Part shown: positions 24,838 through 37,500 of the stretch, piece by piece
How positions within the stretch are numbered: position 1 is the stretch's first letter
Layout: each line of letters starts with the position of its first letter
NCBI GenBank assembly: GCA_034670405.1
Contig: JAXDDX010000034.1
Coordinates: 620,001 to 684,000, forward strand
DNA from: Hoplostethus atlanticus
Lineage: Eukaryota; Chordata; Actinopteri; Trachichthyiformes; Trachichthyidae
DNA: 64,000 nucleotides
Reading direction: 5' to 3'
Position numbers and translations under genes: made by a program
Notes under the pieces: model-generated
Databases searched by the model: none
The model's input: the letters and a program-made list of their open reading frames with translations, nothing else
Told to the model about the DNA's origin: nothing

Positions 24838-26988
24838 TGTGGCAGAGCGAGGCATCTGCCATGGGAAAACTGTGGGGAAGGGACTACATTCCCCAGCATG
24901 CCTCAGCCAGGCAGCCATCTTGCCCCAGCTGAACCGTATCACAATCAGCCAGGCAGGAGCTGATTGTGACAGACATAAAAAGGGGAATCTGCAGTCCACA
25001 GAAGGAGGAAGAGAGAAGAGACTGTTTGAACCCTGGTCTCCAGTGTGATCCGTGCCATGAGTGTGCCCTCAGATTGGGCTTGTGGCACCCGACTTTTCCC
25101 CCAGGGTGCCACATATGGTGGAGAATGCGGGCACTCCGATCAGCACGCAGAGAACACTCCGTGTCAAGTGTGCCAGGGACTCTGGGAGTGGTTCAGGTAC
25201 CACGATGGAGACGACATCCTGGCCACTCCCCAGCTCGAAGGGGCCCTTGAGAAGACCCACCCGAAGCGGGAGAAGAAATGGACGGCAGTCCATGCAGTGG
25301 GGTCCGAGCAGGAGAGATGCATGAGAGCACAGCTCTTTATCCTGAGGGGGATAGGGAGATTTCCCCTGGTGCCGTCAGAGCCATGCCAGTGCGACAATGA
25401 CCCACACAAGACTTTTTGTGAGTACTGTGGGGACCCTGACCATCGGTGGCCTTCCTGTCCAGAGGCACCGACCGCGTGGTGTGGCCACTGTGATAGGTGG
25501 GGCCATGCCCTTACGCACTGCTTCTTCCACGATCCGAGGAAGGTGCAAAACGTCCACACGAGAGGGAAGCCGAGGAAAGCCGCTAAAAAGGGCCCCACCG
25601 AGCAGAAGGCGACAGCCCCGGAGCCAGCGGCAGCCCCGGAGCCAGCGGCAGCACCAGTGGAAGCCCCTGCCCTGAAGCCAGCAGCAGCGGCAGCCCCCAA
25701 GCCAGCGGGAGCACCAGCGGGAGCACCAGCGGGAGCACCAGCATGGAGGAAACCCTCGCCACCGTGCTCGAGAGCCAGGCCTGCCTGCAGGAAGCTATTG
25801 CTGCGTTGCTCCAGCGGAGCACCTCACCGCCTCACTAGCCAGAGGAGCCAGCACCGGTAGCAGAGCCCGAGGAGCCGGCGGTGGCAGAGCCAGAGCCCGA
25901 GGAGCCAGCACCGGTAGCAGAGCCCGAGGAGGCGACTGTAGCAGAGGGTGTAGCAGACAGTGGCAGAGCCAGAGCCCGAGCCCGAGGAGCCAGCACCGGT
26001 AGCAGAGCCCAAGGAGGCGACTGTAGCAGAGCCTGAGGAGCCGGCGGAGCCTGCACTGGTAGCAGAGCCCGAGGAGCCGGCACCGGTAGCAGAGCCAGAG
26101 GAGCCGGCGGTAGCAGACCCAGAGCCAGAGGAGCAGAGAGTAGCGGCAGTAGCAGAGACAGCGGTGGCAGAGCCTGAGGGGCCAGCAGCAGCAGGACCAG
26201 AGCCGAGGCGTCAGCCACAGAGCCTGAGGGGCCGGCAGGACCAGAGGAGCAGTGGTGCCGGTGGCAACCCTGGGGTCAGCAGCAGAGCTGGCGCTGACAG
26301 AAGCCCCAACCGCAGAACCAGCAGCTGCCCCCAAGTCAGCAGCAGTGGAACCCCCAGAGCCAGCCCAGCCTGAGCCAACGCCTGTGGTTTCAGCCCACCC
26401 TGAGCCAGAGGATGCAGCTACAGAGGGTGGAGTGCCGACCTGGACAACCAGAGGTGAGGGAAGCCAGAGCCACTAACTCTAAACTGCTTGGTTCCCAGGA
26501 GCGACCTTTTGATCCCGGTGGTCCAGGCAGCCGAGATGTGGCAGTGATGGCAAACCAGATGTCCACCATCACTGCAGGGCATCTCAGATCTCCCTACAGC
26601 TCTGAGCTGAGTGGGGGGATATGTGGCAGACTGAGGCATCTGCCATGGGAAAACTGTGGGGAAGGGACTACATTCCCCAGCATACCTCTGCCAGGCAGCC
26701 ATCTTGCCTCATCTGAACCGTATCACAATCAGCCAGGCAGGAGCTGATTGTGACAGACATAAAAAGGGGAATCTGCAGTCCACAGAAGGAGGAAGAGAGA
26801 AGAGACTGAATCGAGTGAGCAGCCAGGGAGGCTGCTGGAGATCCCCTTACGAAACTGAAGTGTTAAGTTAATTTATGATTTGTCTTTTGCTGTGATTTAG
26901 CCAGTAAAATTATAATTTCTGTTTGAACCCTGGCCTCCAGTGTGATCCGTGCCATGAGTGCGCCCTCAGATTGGGCCAGGGTGCCACA
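24838..26988 (+). mobile_element. Short LTR retroelement carrying only a gag-like gene
   Basis: Two direct repeats, 24838-25113 and 26622-26988, both start TGTGGCAGA and end GGTGCCACA; they share long identical runs and differ by two indels and some substitutions. A 4-bp target duplication TGCC flanks the whole (24834-24837, 26989-26992). A purine run GTGGGGGGAT precedes the right LTR, and TGGTGGAGAATG follows the left LTR as a likely primer site. The 1.5-kb interior codes a gag-like protein with two CCHC zinc knuckles (CEYCGDPDHRWPSC, CGHCDRWGHALTHC) and a long Ala/Pro/Glu repeat tail. No protease, reverse transcriptase or integrase is present. A fossil: ends whole, coding part broken about twice. 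Confidence 0.85.
25114..26480 (+). pseudogene. Gag-like coding region of the short LTR element, broken
   Basis: The readable part holds a basic N-terminal half, two CCHC knuckles about residues 105-150 of the visible frame, then proline/alanine-rich repeats and glutamate-rich repeats (AEPEEPAPV-like units). Such products have often been annotated in fish as skin-secretory-protein-like. This is an old transposon gene, not a secreted host protein. Confidence 0.7.
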
Positions 26989-28230
26989 TGCCATACTTGG
27001 CCCATGTCCTGCAGTTGCACGATGGAATAAACTGTGGTGCCCAGGTCAGGTGTTTTTGAGACCTTAAACATCGCCGAGCCCCAGGCATCTTGAATCTTGG
27101 GCATCCCCAAAGGGGATGTAAAATAATGTTTTCCAAACCTGAGCTGGAAATCCAGTTTTAGGGAATGGTGGTCACCGGTCATCAGGTTGTAAATCTGATG
27201 CATGCAAATGAAGGAAACACCTACACTCCTGACATACCATAAAACCCTCTCAGCCTTTGACCATCTCTCACTTACAAACTTGAATGAACAAACTCCTGCG
27301 ATGGGCAAGGAACATCAAGATACTCAACTCAAACCCCCTTCAGCCCGTCCTGTAACTAAGTTTGAACCTGGCTCAAAGCTCTTCTCTCAGCTCAAGTACC
27401 AGACCAGCTCCAAAGTAAATCTCGCTGAGACGGCCGATTGAGTTCACTCCAGCTGATCCAGAAACCAAGAAGCCAGCCGCTACTCTGCTCTGTACTCCGA
27501 ACGACGTCTCTATAGCAACTGACGTGACCTGCCTGCTTGTGCAACGACTCGGACTGAAAGCTGCTACAGCACCGCCGTGATCAGGACCAGCTTGATCCCT
27601 GACAACGTGACTTCCACCACAACACTCAACTACCACCCTCCTGGCGTTGCCTTGGCTGTACCGTCACTTGACTGTGCGACGGTTTCCGCAGTGACGACGC
27701 CGGCACCGTACCACGAATCAGACGGTAACCAACTTTCTTGTTGATGCACGGGTGATGCAAAGTTAGTGTTGAACTTGTGAAAGTATTAGCAGTATTAGCA
27801 GGTTCTGTTGCCACCACCATAGCACCGCAGTTAGACTCATTACAGCTCAGGTTGCTCTCTGTGTCAGTATTACCTGCCCTCATTTCATTAAACTTTGTTG
27901 TACATATATTCATCTATCATTATTCTTCGTGTTTAATCAGTTAATAAATGTATAAAGAACTGACTATTGTGTGTTATTGATATATCCTGGACATGATGGT
28001 AGGAAAATCACTGGAATTGAAGACTCACCTCTCCTGATTATTAGACTGATATCATTATAAAGAGACTATTCCAGTGTAAATTGGCGGTGCCCCGAGAGTG
28101 TTAATTAATAAGGTATTGATTACTAAAAATAACTATAATAATTGTCAATTTTCCAGAATTGACCAAATAGTCTTATAGTTCATATTGAAGCACACGCTGC
28201 AGTTTCTTAGAGCCAATAAGGTCCCCTCCC
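26989..28230. other. Unclassified spacer, probably old transposon sequence
   Basis: No gene was recognised. A 68-bp word starting ATCAGACGGTAACCAACTTT at 27717 recurs at 30485, so at least part is repetitive. Absent from the B-C spacer. Confidence 0.4.
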
Positions 28231-28240
28231 GATGTGTGGC

Positions 28241-29294
28241 TCCGCACATCAGAGGGAACTAGTTTCCCGCCGGCTGAGAGGTAGTAGTGGCCTCAATCTG
28301 CGGGGGACGGACAATGGGGGTGCGGGACTGAGAGGCAACACGCTCATTGTCACAATCGCGAGCATAATGTCCTTGCTTTTGGCATCGTCTACAAATAATG
28401 GTATTGGGGCGATTAGGCCTTGAATGGCTTGAGGGTACTTGCATAGCGAGGATGCTTTGGGTCAACTGTTCCTGTTTCTGCAACATAGCCCTCAGCTTGA
28501 CCATCTCGGGAGTGGCAGAGCTGGCTGGTGGGTGGTCAGTCTTACCCTGAAACCTAGAAGACTGCATTGCACACAAAGAGGGGACAGAAAAACTTCTACC
28601 TCTACTGTCATTTGGCCTACCCTCGCGCTCCCACCGGATGGCTTCAGCACGGACATCAAGCATGGAGGACTGTGGGTTTTGGTGGACTGCTCGCTTCAAT
28701 TCCCTGCGGAGGGCGGAATCATTCACATGTTCAGCAAACTAGTCACGCATCAGAACATCAGCATTGGGCATACCATTAGGGGCACTCTGCTTTACCTGAT
28801 CCATAAGGGAAAACAATGCATGAGAGTATTCCAGCTGAAAATAAGTTATCTTGCAGGGCAACATGATTTGTCACACCCATACAGCTCTTTGAGGATAGCT
28901 AAAATATCTTCTGGGTCCTCTCTCTCAGCCCTAGTCCTATACTTGATCTCCTCCCTGGCTTCGCCTTCTAAATGATCAAAGATAAAGAACGCTTCATCAA
29001 GGGACCTTAAATGTCTAGTCCTCATGCTGGCTCGAACTTCTTCTACCCACTCATTAATACAAGTACCAGTTGTCCCTCTAAATATGGGGCACTTCCTCTC
29101 CCTGGGGAGGTACACAACAAATGCTCAGAGGAAGCAGAACGGCTGGTAATAGGGGGCCCAGAGTTATTGCGAGAGCTACTGGTGCCTTCCTGGGACTCTG
29201 CTCGTTCCTGCAAGAGTCGCTCCTTGTCAGCCTTAAGCTGTTGCACCAGTTCCACTAGTTCATCCAGTTCTGTCGTCATGGCTGTAAAACACAA
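28241..29294 (-). mobile_element. Gag fossil of a Ty3/gypsy-type element
   Basis: Minus-strand protein pieces show a leucine-rich coiled-coil start (LDELVELVQQLKADKERLLQ), a capsid-like middle (DEAFFIFDHLEGEAREEI) and a C-terminal zinc knuckle (CRRCQKQGHYARDC). No pol genes are attached. Broken in several places. Clear LTRs of its own could not be paired. Confidence 0.75.
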
Positions 29295-29502
29295 GGGCAG
29301 TTAGTCTTGGGCCAACTTCCTGAAGCAAGAGGAGGGTGTAAAAAATTAAACAAATCGAACGTTGAAGTGTTGAAGTTCACGTCTCTGTTCACCTATCCTG
29401 CCGACGACACGAAAATGGCTAGTGGCAACTGTGAAAGTAAATTAGCACAGAATGCTAGAATTTATCATTGTCTGTTGTACTGATGCTGGGTTGCCACAGA
29501 CA

Positions 29503-29869
29503 TGTGGTATGTGTGTCATGAACATGTGCCTGAGTGTTGCAGAGTAAGCTAGTGAGGCCTGGATTTGAGGCCCTATAAGGCAGTAAAACTGAACTTGACC
29601 AGACCACTACTATGTGGAGAGAGCCTATAGGATGAACCATGTTAAACATGTTATCTAAGCATAAGTGAACCAATCATAAGACTTATTTGTTCCAAAAGAA
29701 ACTATAAAGATTGTAGTTAGCTGATTTTCAGAGAGAGAGAGCATAGCGAGACTTTGACTTTCTGTGTGACCTGTGTTTTTCTCTCTCCAATATATCTGTA
29801 TACAATATATTTTTATACTTCAACCTGTCAATGTTTTGTGTGTTATTTCAAGAGTTCTGAGTGCTTACA
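29503..29869 (+). mobile_element. Possible solo LTR
   Basis: The stretch starts TGTGGTATGTG, contains an AACTATAAAG promoter-like box about two thirds in, and ends GAGTGCTTACA. No target duplication was found, so the ends are uncertain. Confidence 0.3.
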
Positions 29870-29879
29870 GGCAATTTCC

Positions 29880-30490
29880 ACGACACAACACAGTAAGACA
29901 ACAACCTAAGCAAAATGTAACACCCTGAACACCTAGAACCTTCCCCTGTCTGTCAGCCTGGAGGCGTGGCTCGGCCCGTGGCTCGGCCCGTGGCTCGGCC
30001 GTGGCTCGGCCCATGCCTGGACTGTTGCAAAATATGTCCTTTGCAATGATCTTGCATTTAAGGTCATCGCAAGGGTGTTTCACGTAGCGTGAGAAAGCTG
30101 TCCTTATGCATGATTCATCAGCCCAGTTTTCCTGGGCTCCAACACAAGCGCACCAACATCAGGGATGTAAAAAGTACCCAGAAATTATACTTAGTAAGTA
30201 TCTAGCTAAAAATACACTTGAGTAAAAGTCAAAAAGTTTCTACTTTTAAATGTACTCGAGCATTAAAAAGTAAAACGTGTTCTTTAGTTTTAGAATTGTT
30301 TATCCATTGCAATAATAAAAAAGCTTAGGGGACACTTTTTTTGCATTAAAATTACTTCACTAAATTCACTAAAGCCAATGGTAACACCACAAAAGCCAAT
30401 CGTGACATCACAAAAGCCAATTTTGACTTCACAAAAGCCAATCGTAACATCACTAAAGACAATTGTGACACCACAAAACCAATTCATCAG
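29880..30490. repeat. Local duplicate of spacer sequence 31690-32240
   Basis: From AACACCTAGAACCTTCCCCT to ACACCACAAAACCAATTC the two stretches match base for base over long runs. The left copy has three extra GGCTCGGCC(CGT) units (about 29964-30005). A third copy is in the B-C spacer (57770-58320). The left copy is bounded on both sides by CAGGCAATTTCCACGACACA (29869 and 30588), which may mark how it was copied. Confidence 0.7.
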
Positions 30491-30615
30491 ACGGTAACCA
30501 ACTTTCTTGTTGATGCATGGGTGATGCAAAGTTAGTGTTGAACTTGTGAAAGTGAGGTTAGAACATCCTCTGTCACTTCTATCTATCAGGCAATTTCCAC
30601 GACACAACACACAAG

Positions 30616-31310
30616 ACAACAACCTGTTACACTAATACATTTTTAAGAGAGACAAAGCAGCAGTGGCGATGTCCTAAAAGACAGACAATTGCCCGTTATT
30701 TACACTTAAAAACATACAAATCATTTACAATACAACTTAAACATAAAACAATCAACATTACCTTATTGTAGCACTACCTGCTGAGCAATGGATACCCCGA
30801 AGCAAACCTATCAAGACAGTGATGTATTTGGTAAATCCGGCCCTGTGCACAGATCGCCTAGTGAGATATATGGGAATGGTCCATATAGAACATGTACATA
30901 AATACTGCCCATACGATACCTTCCGTAATGGACAACACAACGAGGAGTTTACACGCTAGGGAAACACAACAAACAGCCCGTGACACCTGTTCCAACAATA
31001 AAGGTAAGACAGCAAACCTAAAACCAACTCGCACCCAATGAAAGGAAACCCAATAGTGAACACACCTCTCAGCAGCAATCGGCTCTTTGCAACACAAAAT
31101 CACAGGGAAACCAGAACGTAGGCTTGACTATAACGTGTTTTACCTGTGGTATATATACTCCGTAGTAAACAAGTTAATTGCTTGTTATTTCCACATCCAC
31201 ACCCAAAACTATGTGGGGGGGGGAGTGGCTGCAGGAAAGCAGGACTGGCTGAGTAGCTCAATGTGTCTGGACGGGAGATCTATTTCTACCAGTTACAATT
31301 GCTTTTGTTT
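30616..31310. other. Unclassified insert in the A-B spacer
   Basis: No homologue in the B-C spacer and no recognisable protein. It lies where that spacer runs on without interruption (57330-57360). Confidence 0.4.
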
Positions 31311-31317
31311 AGTGTGA

Positions 31318-33360
31318 TCACCTCAAACCAGTGTTATTAACTCACATTATAGGAATAATATACTATTTTAATAATAAGAATCTTTATTAATACAGCCCGT
31401 CCAAACTCAGTTACACTATTGACAAAAAATCCAGACAATGCAACATACAAGACAAGCAAACAACAATAACTAAAGCAAAATGTAACACCCTGGCTTACAA
31501 TCGTGTTTTATTCTCATAATTCAGCATTCAGTTGGCAAAAGCTCCAATCTCTGTAGACACCAAATAGTCATAAAATCATGAACAGAATCCAGAATAACAA
31601 ATTAAATAGTGTATTCTGTAATGATGAGCCTCTTATCTTGATCAGAAAATAAGCAATATTTGCAGGTGAAGTATCTCTCTCGCTATTCAGGCTAAACACC
31701 TAGAACCTTCCCCTGTCTGTCAGCCTGGAGGCGTGGCTCGGCCCATGCCTGGACTGTTGCAAAATATGTCCTTTGCAATGATCTTGCATTTAAGGTCATC
31801 GCAAGGGTGTTTCACGTAGCGTGAGAAAGCTGTCCTTATGCATGATTCATCAGCCCAGTTTTCCTCCAACACAAGTGCACCAACATCAGGGATGTAAAAA
31901 GTACCCAGAAATTATACTTAGTAAGTATCTAGCTAAAAATACACTTGAGTAAAAGTCAAAAAGTTTCTACTTTTAAATGTACTCGAGCATTAAAAAGTAA
32001 AACGTGTTCTTTAGTTTTAGAATTGTTTATCCATTGCAATAATAAAAAAGCTTAGGGGACACTTTTTTTGCATTAAAATTACTTAACTAAATTCACTAAA
32101 GCCAATGGTAACACCACAAAAGCCAATCGTGACATCACAAAAGCCAATTGTGACATCAATAAAGCCAATTTTGACTTCACAAAAACCAATCGTAACATCA
32201 CTAAAGACAATTGTGACACCACAAAACCAATTCAGTATTGCACATCCTAAGGTTGTTGTCAAAGAGTTCAAAAGGATTTTTAAATTGGCACTGTGGTTAC
32301 TGTCCACTGGAAGCTTGTTAGCATTGTGTATCAATGCTAGTGGAAACGAATGGGTTCAGCTAGCCAGTATTTCCTAAACCAGATACTGGCTAGCTGACCT
32401 TTAACCTGTACAGATTAAATATGGTTGAACACACTGCATGCAACAGCACATGCAATGTCAAGCACCCAAAGGTGGCAATTACCTAAACAGTACACCTTTA
32501 GCAGTATTAGCATCCCACTCAGACAACAGCAGTCTGCTTTTTGTTGTTAATGGTCAGATGTGCAAAATAATCTAAGAGGCTCAGGCTGATGTATGTAATG
32601 TTGATGTATACATACATTGTGTGCATCATCACAAGCTCAGGTTTCCATTGAAACTAAATCATATTTACTTGACCATTAAGCATTAAGTGTGTGTGTGTGT
32701 GTGCAGGGTGTTTATTTTTCATGTTTTTGAGAGTGGTGTGCCATGAGATTCTGTGAATTTGGAAGATGTGCCACAGATGGAAAAAGTTTGGAAAAACTGT
32801 TTTAGATGGTACAATATAACTTAAATTGGTATCGACTGCCGATTTCCATTTGCACGTTCATGTGGAGGGTTCACCACATTGAGGGCCATCCCAAAGCAAT
32901 TAGTGAGGAGTGGAAGTGGGCTATAAAAACCCCCAACAGCGAATGTACATCAATGCAGACATATGACACTCTACGGAAGAGCACCAGAAATATCAGGATG
33001 GAGGAGTTCTGTCTTGATAATTTCCCATAAAGACCCATCTAACCCTGTTGAGCCCTGTGGTAGACAACTGGCTAATGTACAGTATAAAAGAAGTTGTGTT
33101 TGGTAACTATCAATTCATAGCTTGTTGGCCCGACCGGGTTAACGACCTGTACAGTAGCAGGTAGCCAGCATGCAATATTATTGTACTTAACTTGAATTGT
33201 AGCTAGATAGCTAACTTTTAATAGCTGTCAAAGCTGACTATGTTGTGTTACCATACCATATCAGTTAATTCACTTGTCTATTGAGGTAATAGTGGATTGA
33301 TCTTACATATAATGGAAAAAAAAATTCTACTCTGTTATCAATGAGTAACTCACCTTTTCT
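31318..33360. repeat. Intergenic spacer block shared with 57356-59400
   Basis: Starting GTGATCACCTCAAACCAGTG, this block is repeated in the B-C spacer as part of the same large duplication as the genes. It contains the CCAAT minisatellite, a TATAAAA at 32922-32928 (59153-59159 in the other copy) on the plus strand, and a GT repeat. No gene was found. Confidence 0.75.
32095..32230. repeat. CCAAT/TGACATCA minisatellite
   Basis: About six units of roughly 20 bases, consensus ACAAAAGCCAATTGTGACATC. Other copies are at 30362-30484 and 58203-58320. Each unit has a CCAAT box, and several have a CRE-like TGACATCA. Confidence 0.7.
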
Positions 33361-33413
33361 GTAACACTTACATGTCTGAAAACGGAAATCCCAAAACACA
33401 GAGCAGTAAATCA

Positions 33414-33419
33414 TTTATT
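33414..33419 (-). terminator. mrc1: Candidate polyadenylation signal of gene B
   Basis: AATAAA on the minus strand, about 700 bases past the tail exon. The homologous AATAAA in gene C lies at 59466-59471, at the same distance. A second AATAAA at 33774-33779 exists in gene B only. Which one is used cannot be told from sequence. Confidence 0.35.
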
Positions 33420-34133
33420 TCTTTTCCATTTTGTGACCACCCTCCCCTGCCCCAATTAATAATTCCTACATTCTGCTCTGCTGTTTGTTGTCTCCTATAT
33501 ATCTTTGGTACTCTCTCAGTTTCTCTTTTTTCATTTCTCTTGTCTTTTTCTCTCGCTCTCTCACTCCTCAGAGTTGAGCGACTTGTCAAAACTCACACTG
33601 CACAACTCAAAACTTTTCAATCATGTCTTGCACAGTGTAATAGTGGTGACATACACCCAAATTTACATCAGAGCATTTGTTTCTTTGACCCATGCAGTTT
33701 ATACTTGTCCATTCGGAAGGTGACGAATACATGGCATTTGTTTAAATTGTTTTTTTTGAGACCCAATTTTTTGTTTATTTCCTGGTTTAATGTTCAGTAA
33801 CGAGTGGCAGGCAACACAAATTCTAGAAATTTCAATAACAGAAACAATGAACAATCTGTAGCGGCTATAAAATACACATGAAAAAAAAGAATTACAAGAA
33901 ATAATACAATTCTATACATTCACACAGATTCAGGTAAAATTATTTCACATACTGATCATTCCCAATAACACATCCTAGAGCCTAAATTATTTTTTTCCAT
34001 GAGGTCAGACATTGCCAACTCCATTGAAACTCCTCACGCTTTATGACAAATTGTTAAATAACTGAATATGAAAAAGAGACAAAAACCACCGACCCACATT
34101 GTTATGTCCCATTAGATCCTGCTAGTTTTCACA

Positions 34134-34581
34134 TCACAGAGTTATAATTGGCTCAGGGTTTTCTTCATCTGCATTCTCTATCAGTTTATTGGTGTCCACC
34201 ACGTCGGGCTGGGATCACTCGCCGTCGAAGTAGAGTGGGTTGTCAAAGGGCCGGGGTAAGGGACGACCAGACTTCTTGTAGAGGAAGAATGCAACGACTG
34301 CCAGGCTGGAAATTACCATAATGACCAGCACAACTGCCAAACTTGTGTGGATACGCTGACGGGCATCCAATACTAGAGGTGCTGCAAAGTTTAAATAAGT
34401 AGATGATGATCAGTCAATTAGCAACACTAAATTAAAAACAATTCAGAGAGAAATGGCTGTCTGCTAAGTTTTTTTTGATATCCACATGGTTTTTGATGAC
34501 TCTAAATGTTGAATCTAATATTTGACTACAGGAGATGAAGAGCTAGCTTACCAGCTGTTGGTGATACAACTTGCGCTATCA
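34134..34581 (-). CDS. mrc1: Gene B exons 30-31: stalk, transmembrane helix and shortened tail
   Basis: Exon 34552-34581 codes a ten-residue stalk (VIAQVVSPTA). Exon 31 starts at 34381 with APLVL, then a basic patch, a hydrophobic helix (AVVLVIMVISSLAVVAFFLY), KKSGRPLPRPFDNPLYFDGE and a TGA at 34215-34217. In gene C the same codon is CGA (Arg) and the tail runs 27 residues further to a stop homologous to 34134-34136. FDNPLY matches the tyrosine-based internalisation motif of MRC1 and lies before the early stop. The distal frame is still open behind the stop, so the change looks recent. Confidence 0.88.
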
Positions 34582-37500
34582 CTGTTGGGAAAGAAGAAGG
34601 CAAATATAATTAGATAAATAGCTTTTCATGAGCAAAATAATTGCATGATTTCATTGCCGATTTACTACGATTCATTTTTCTGCAACTTAATTTCAGTCAA
34701 TGAGTTCCTGTTACAACATTACACCTGTTACACATTACTGTTATTACAAAAAGATTACAAGTTCAATCTGCCGTGGTCTGATTGGCTCACCTTTGGGTGT
34801 CTTGCAGATGTATGCCTTATCATGCCAACGACGGCCTGTGCTCCATTTCCCATCTGAGGACAAAATCTCTCCATAAGTGTCGGAATCAGGCTCGTCTTCA
34901 CTCCAGTTATTGTAGTCCATTACTGTTTTGTCCAGCCACGACCACTTCCCTAGGGACAAACAGAAATTCACTATATCTTTTATCTTTTATTCGTATGTAG
35001 CTACACTATATATGTTGTCTGTTCTGGATGAAAAGAGCATGTCATCATGCATGTCTTTTATGAAAGTGTGGAAGGAAGCCATATCTATCACATATTTGCA
35101 GTGTTTGAATAAAGAATTGAAAAGAACAAAAACATCTGCCACACTTGCAACAATAACTGAAAAAGAAATAGTTTTGTCTGATATAACATTACATTTATAT
35201 ATATATATATTTTATACATTTTCTGTTCACCAAGTGTAGCCATTTTGTTCCTGTCCAATTTACGTATTAATTCTGTCAGGTGATTATTTGTATGACTAAT
35301 TTGTTTTAATTCTTTGGTTTATTAATGAAATGTATTCATTTATTGTGTAGCTGAACCTTTGTTTCATGAAAGAATAGTGTACAACTGTACCTTTGTGAGT
35401 TTTGAACAGGCCGATCCAGAATGATACTTGGCTATCCTGATACATTTCCACATTGCTCTTAATGAAGTTTTGTTCGGAGGGATCTTCAATGCTGGTTAGG
35501 ATTCCACCTTCACAACACAGATAGTCAGTTCTTCATGAAAGCTAAACTAAACATGATTAACTGCTTTTAAGCTGCACTAGGGAACTTTCTATGTCGGTGA
35601 CCCCAAATGGAAGTGAGTTTGAAAAATAAAGGACTACAACAACTTTTTGGAAATTGGCTTGTTGATTAACTTTAACCTTTTACATGTTACAATAGGAGTA
35701 CCACCAAAATCATCTTGTCTCTGGTAGATATCTCTGTCCTGTGCACATGCTAACATGTTAGCATACAAGTCAAGTACCCATAGCCAACTAGCATAATCTA
35801 TTGTAAGACGAGAGACCTTTTAGTTAACCTTTATTTACTAAAAAGGTTGGGGGGTTTTCTGCAATTATTCCAATGAACCAGACAGTTTTCCAAAAAGTCA
35901 ATGTAGTCCTTTAATTACCCAGGAATCATGTCACATGATGTCAGTAAACTGCACACTGCAAACTGTTTACCAACCCAACCAGTCTGTGACCGAGGGTATC
36001 ACTCACTATGGGAAGTTCTTCTCTATTACAGACCCATTTAGACTAGTTTTCTGATATTGCCTAGTGCAGCTTTAAACTTACATTTAACCATTATGGTGAA
36101 ACCTTACCATATCTTACACAGCTAGAAGCTGCATCTGCCCATTCAATTTCGTCTGTGATGAAGAGATAACAATGACCCTTAAATGGTATCCAGGCATAAT
36201 TCTGGTCTCTATACTCCACCTCTTCAGGGCAAACACCAGGGAATTGGGTTGACTCTGTTGGTGGCACATCTGTGAGTGAGAGAGACAGTGATGTAAGCTT
36301 TGGGATCCACTAATTAGACCTTTTCCCGTTTTAGATCCAATGCAGTGAATGTCTCTTTTTTATGCTGTGATACTAGACGTGTAGTATCACAAGAAACTAT
36401 CCACATCAGGGAAAAACCTAGAATTTTATATAATTCCCGTTTGAGGAAAATTAATAGTGATGGCCGATTCGCGAATCGCTTGAATCGTTCAAAGAAAGAA
36501 TCTTTAAATGAGTGAGTTGATTCGACTGCACAACGACTGAATTGATTCGCGCGTTTATGCAGCGCAAAAAAAAATAATTTTTTTTAAAAATCACCATTAA
36601 TTTTCAAACAATCACCCTTAATTTATCAAATTTAACATCTTAAACATTACAAAAAAAGTTTTTCAATGTATATAGAATGTAATAGATCACTAATTTTTAC
36701 ATTGGCCTTTTTTTTAATCCAATTGGGTCCTTGATCCCGGGGGGTAAGCGGAAAAAAGTCTCTCTCGTTATGGGCGAGAACCGCTGACCGATGAGCGGCC
36801 GCAACATCGGGGTACCTCGCGAAAGGGGGGCGAGAGAGAGATGAGCCCTCGCGATGAGAGGCAGTGAAAGAGAGAAGAGCGGCTCCGAACGAGTCGAAGA
36901 GCAGTAAGGAAGAGAGGAAAGGACTTTGGGCTTCGGAACCACGAAAGAGAGCAGGGTGAACGAGAGAGCGATGAATATCGGTTCTCGGACTCAATCGGAC
37001 ATTCGGAACCCAGAGAGCAGATGCGAAGGGGGGGCAGATGAAAGGGGAAATTCTGGACCCCCGGTCGGAATTTGGAAAACCAAGAAAAAGGCAAATTCCC
37101 CCATGCAAAAGGTTGTTTGAATTTTTAAAAATAACTGGTAATGGGAAACATAAACCATTTAAAATTAAAAGTAAAAAAAGCCCAATTAAAAAAGAAATAA
37201 AGGGACCAAAAAAAAATTTAAAAAAACCATCTTTGTTTTAAAATTTTTTAATTTTAAATTTAAGGTTTTTTGGGTTTTAAGTTTTTTAACATTGGTTTAA
37301 AATGGGGCTCATTTTGGGGAAAGAAAGTTAAGAGCCAGATTATTTAAATTTAGGCAAAACTCTGGGGGGGTATTTTTTTTAAAAATAATAAAAATTAAAC
37401 TGATTTAGGGGTAAAAAAACATTTTTTTAAAAAAAAATGGGTCTTCCCTCCAAAAAATTAATAGCTTTTAAAATTATTTTTTTCCCCAAAATTTAAAAAA

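Noticed and set aside
25795-26334. Long minus-strand open frame rich in Leu/Pro/Ala
   Set aside because: It is the antisense image of the repetitive Ala/Pro/Glu-coding part of the gag-like gene on the plus strand.
29927-30010. GGCTCGGCC direct repeats considered as a CRISPR-like or regulatory array
   Set aside because: Units are contiguous with no spacers; it is a short tandem expansion of a word found once in the sister copies.
33368-33589. Basic open frame on the minus strand, also present at 59420-59614
   Set aside because: Conserved only because the whole flank is duplicated; it lies in the presumed 3' untranslated region and its sequence is low complexity.
36647-37108. 153-codon minus-strand open frame rich in Ser, Phe and Leu
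   Set aside because: It lies in an inserted repeat next to the degraded region, with purine-rich low complexity and no recognisable domain.
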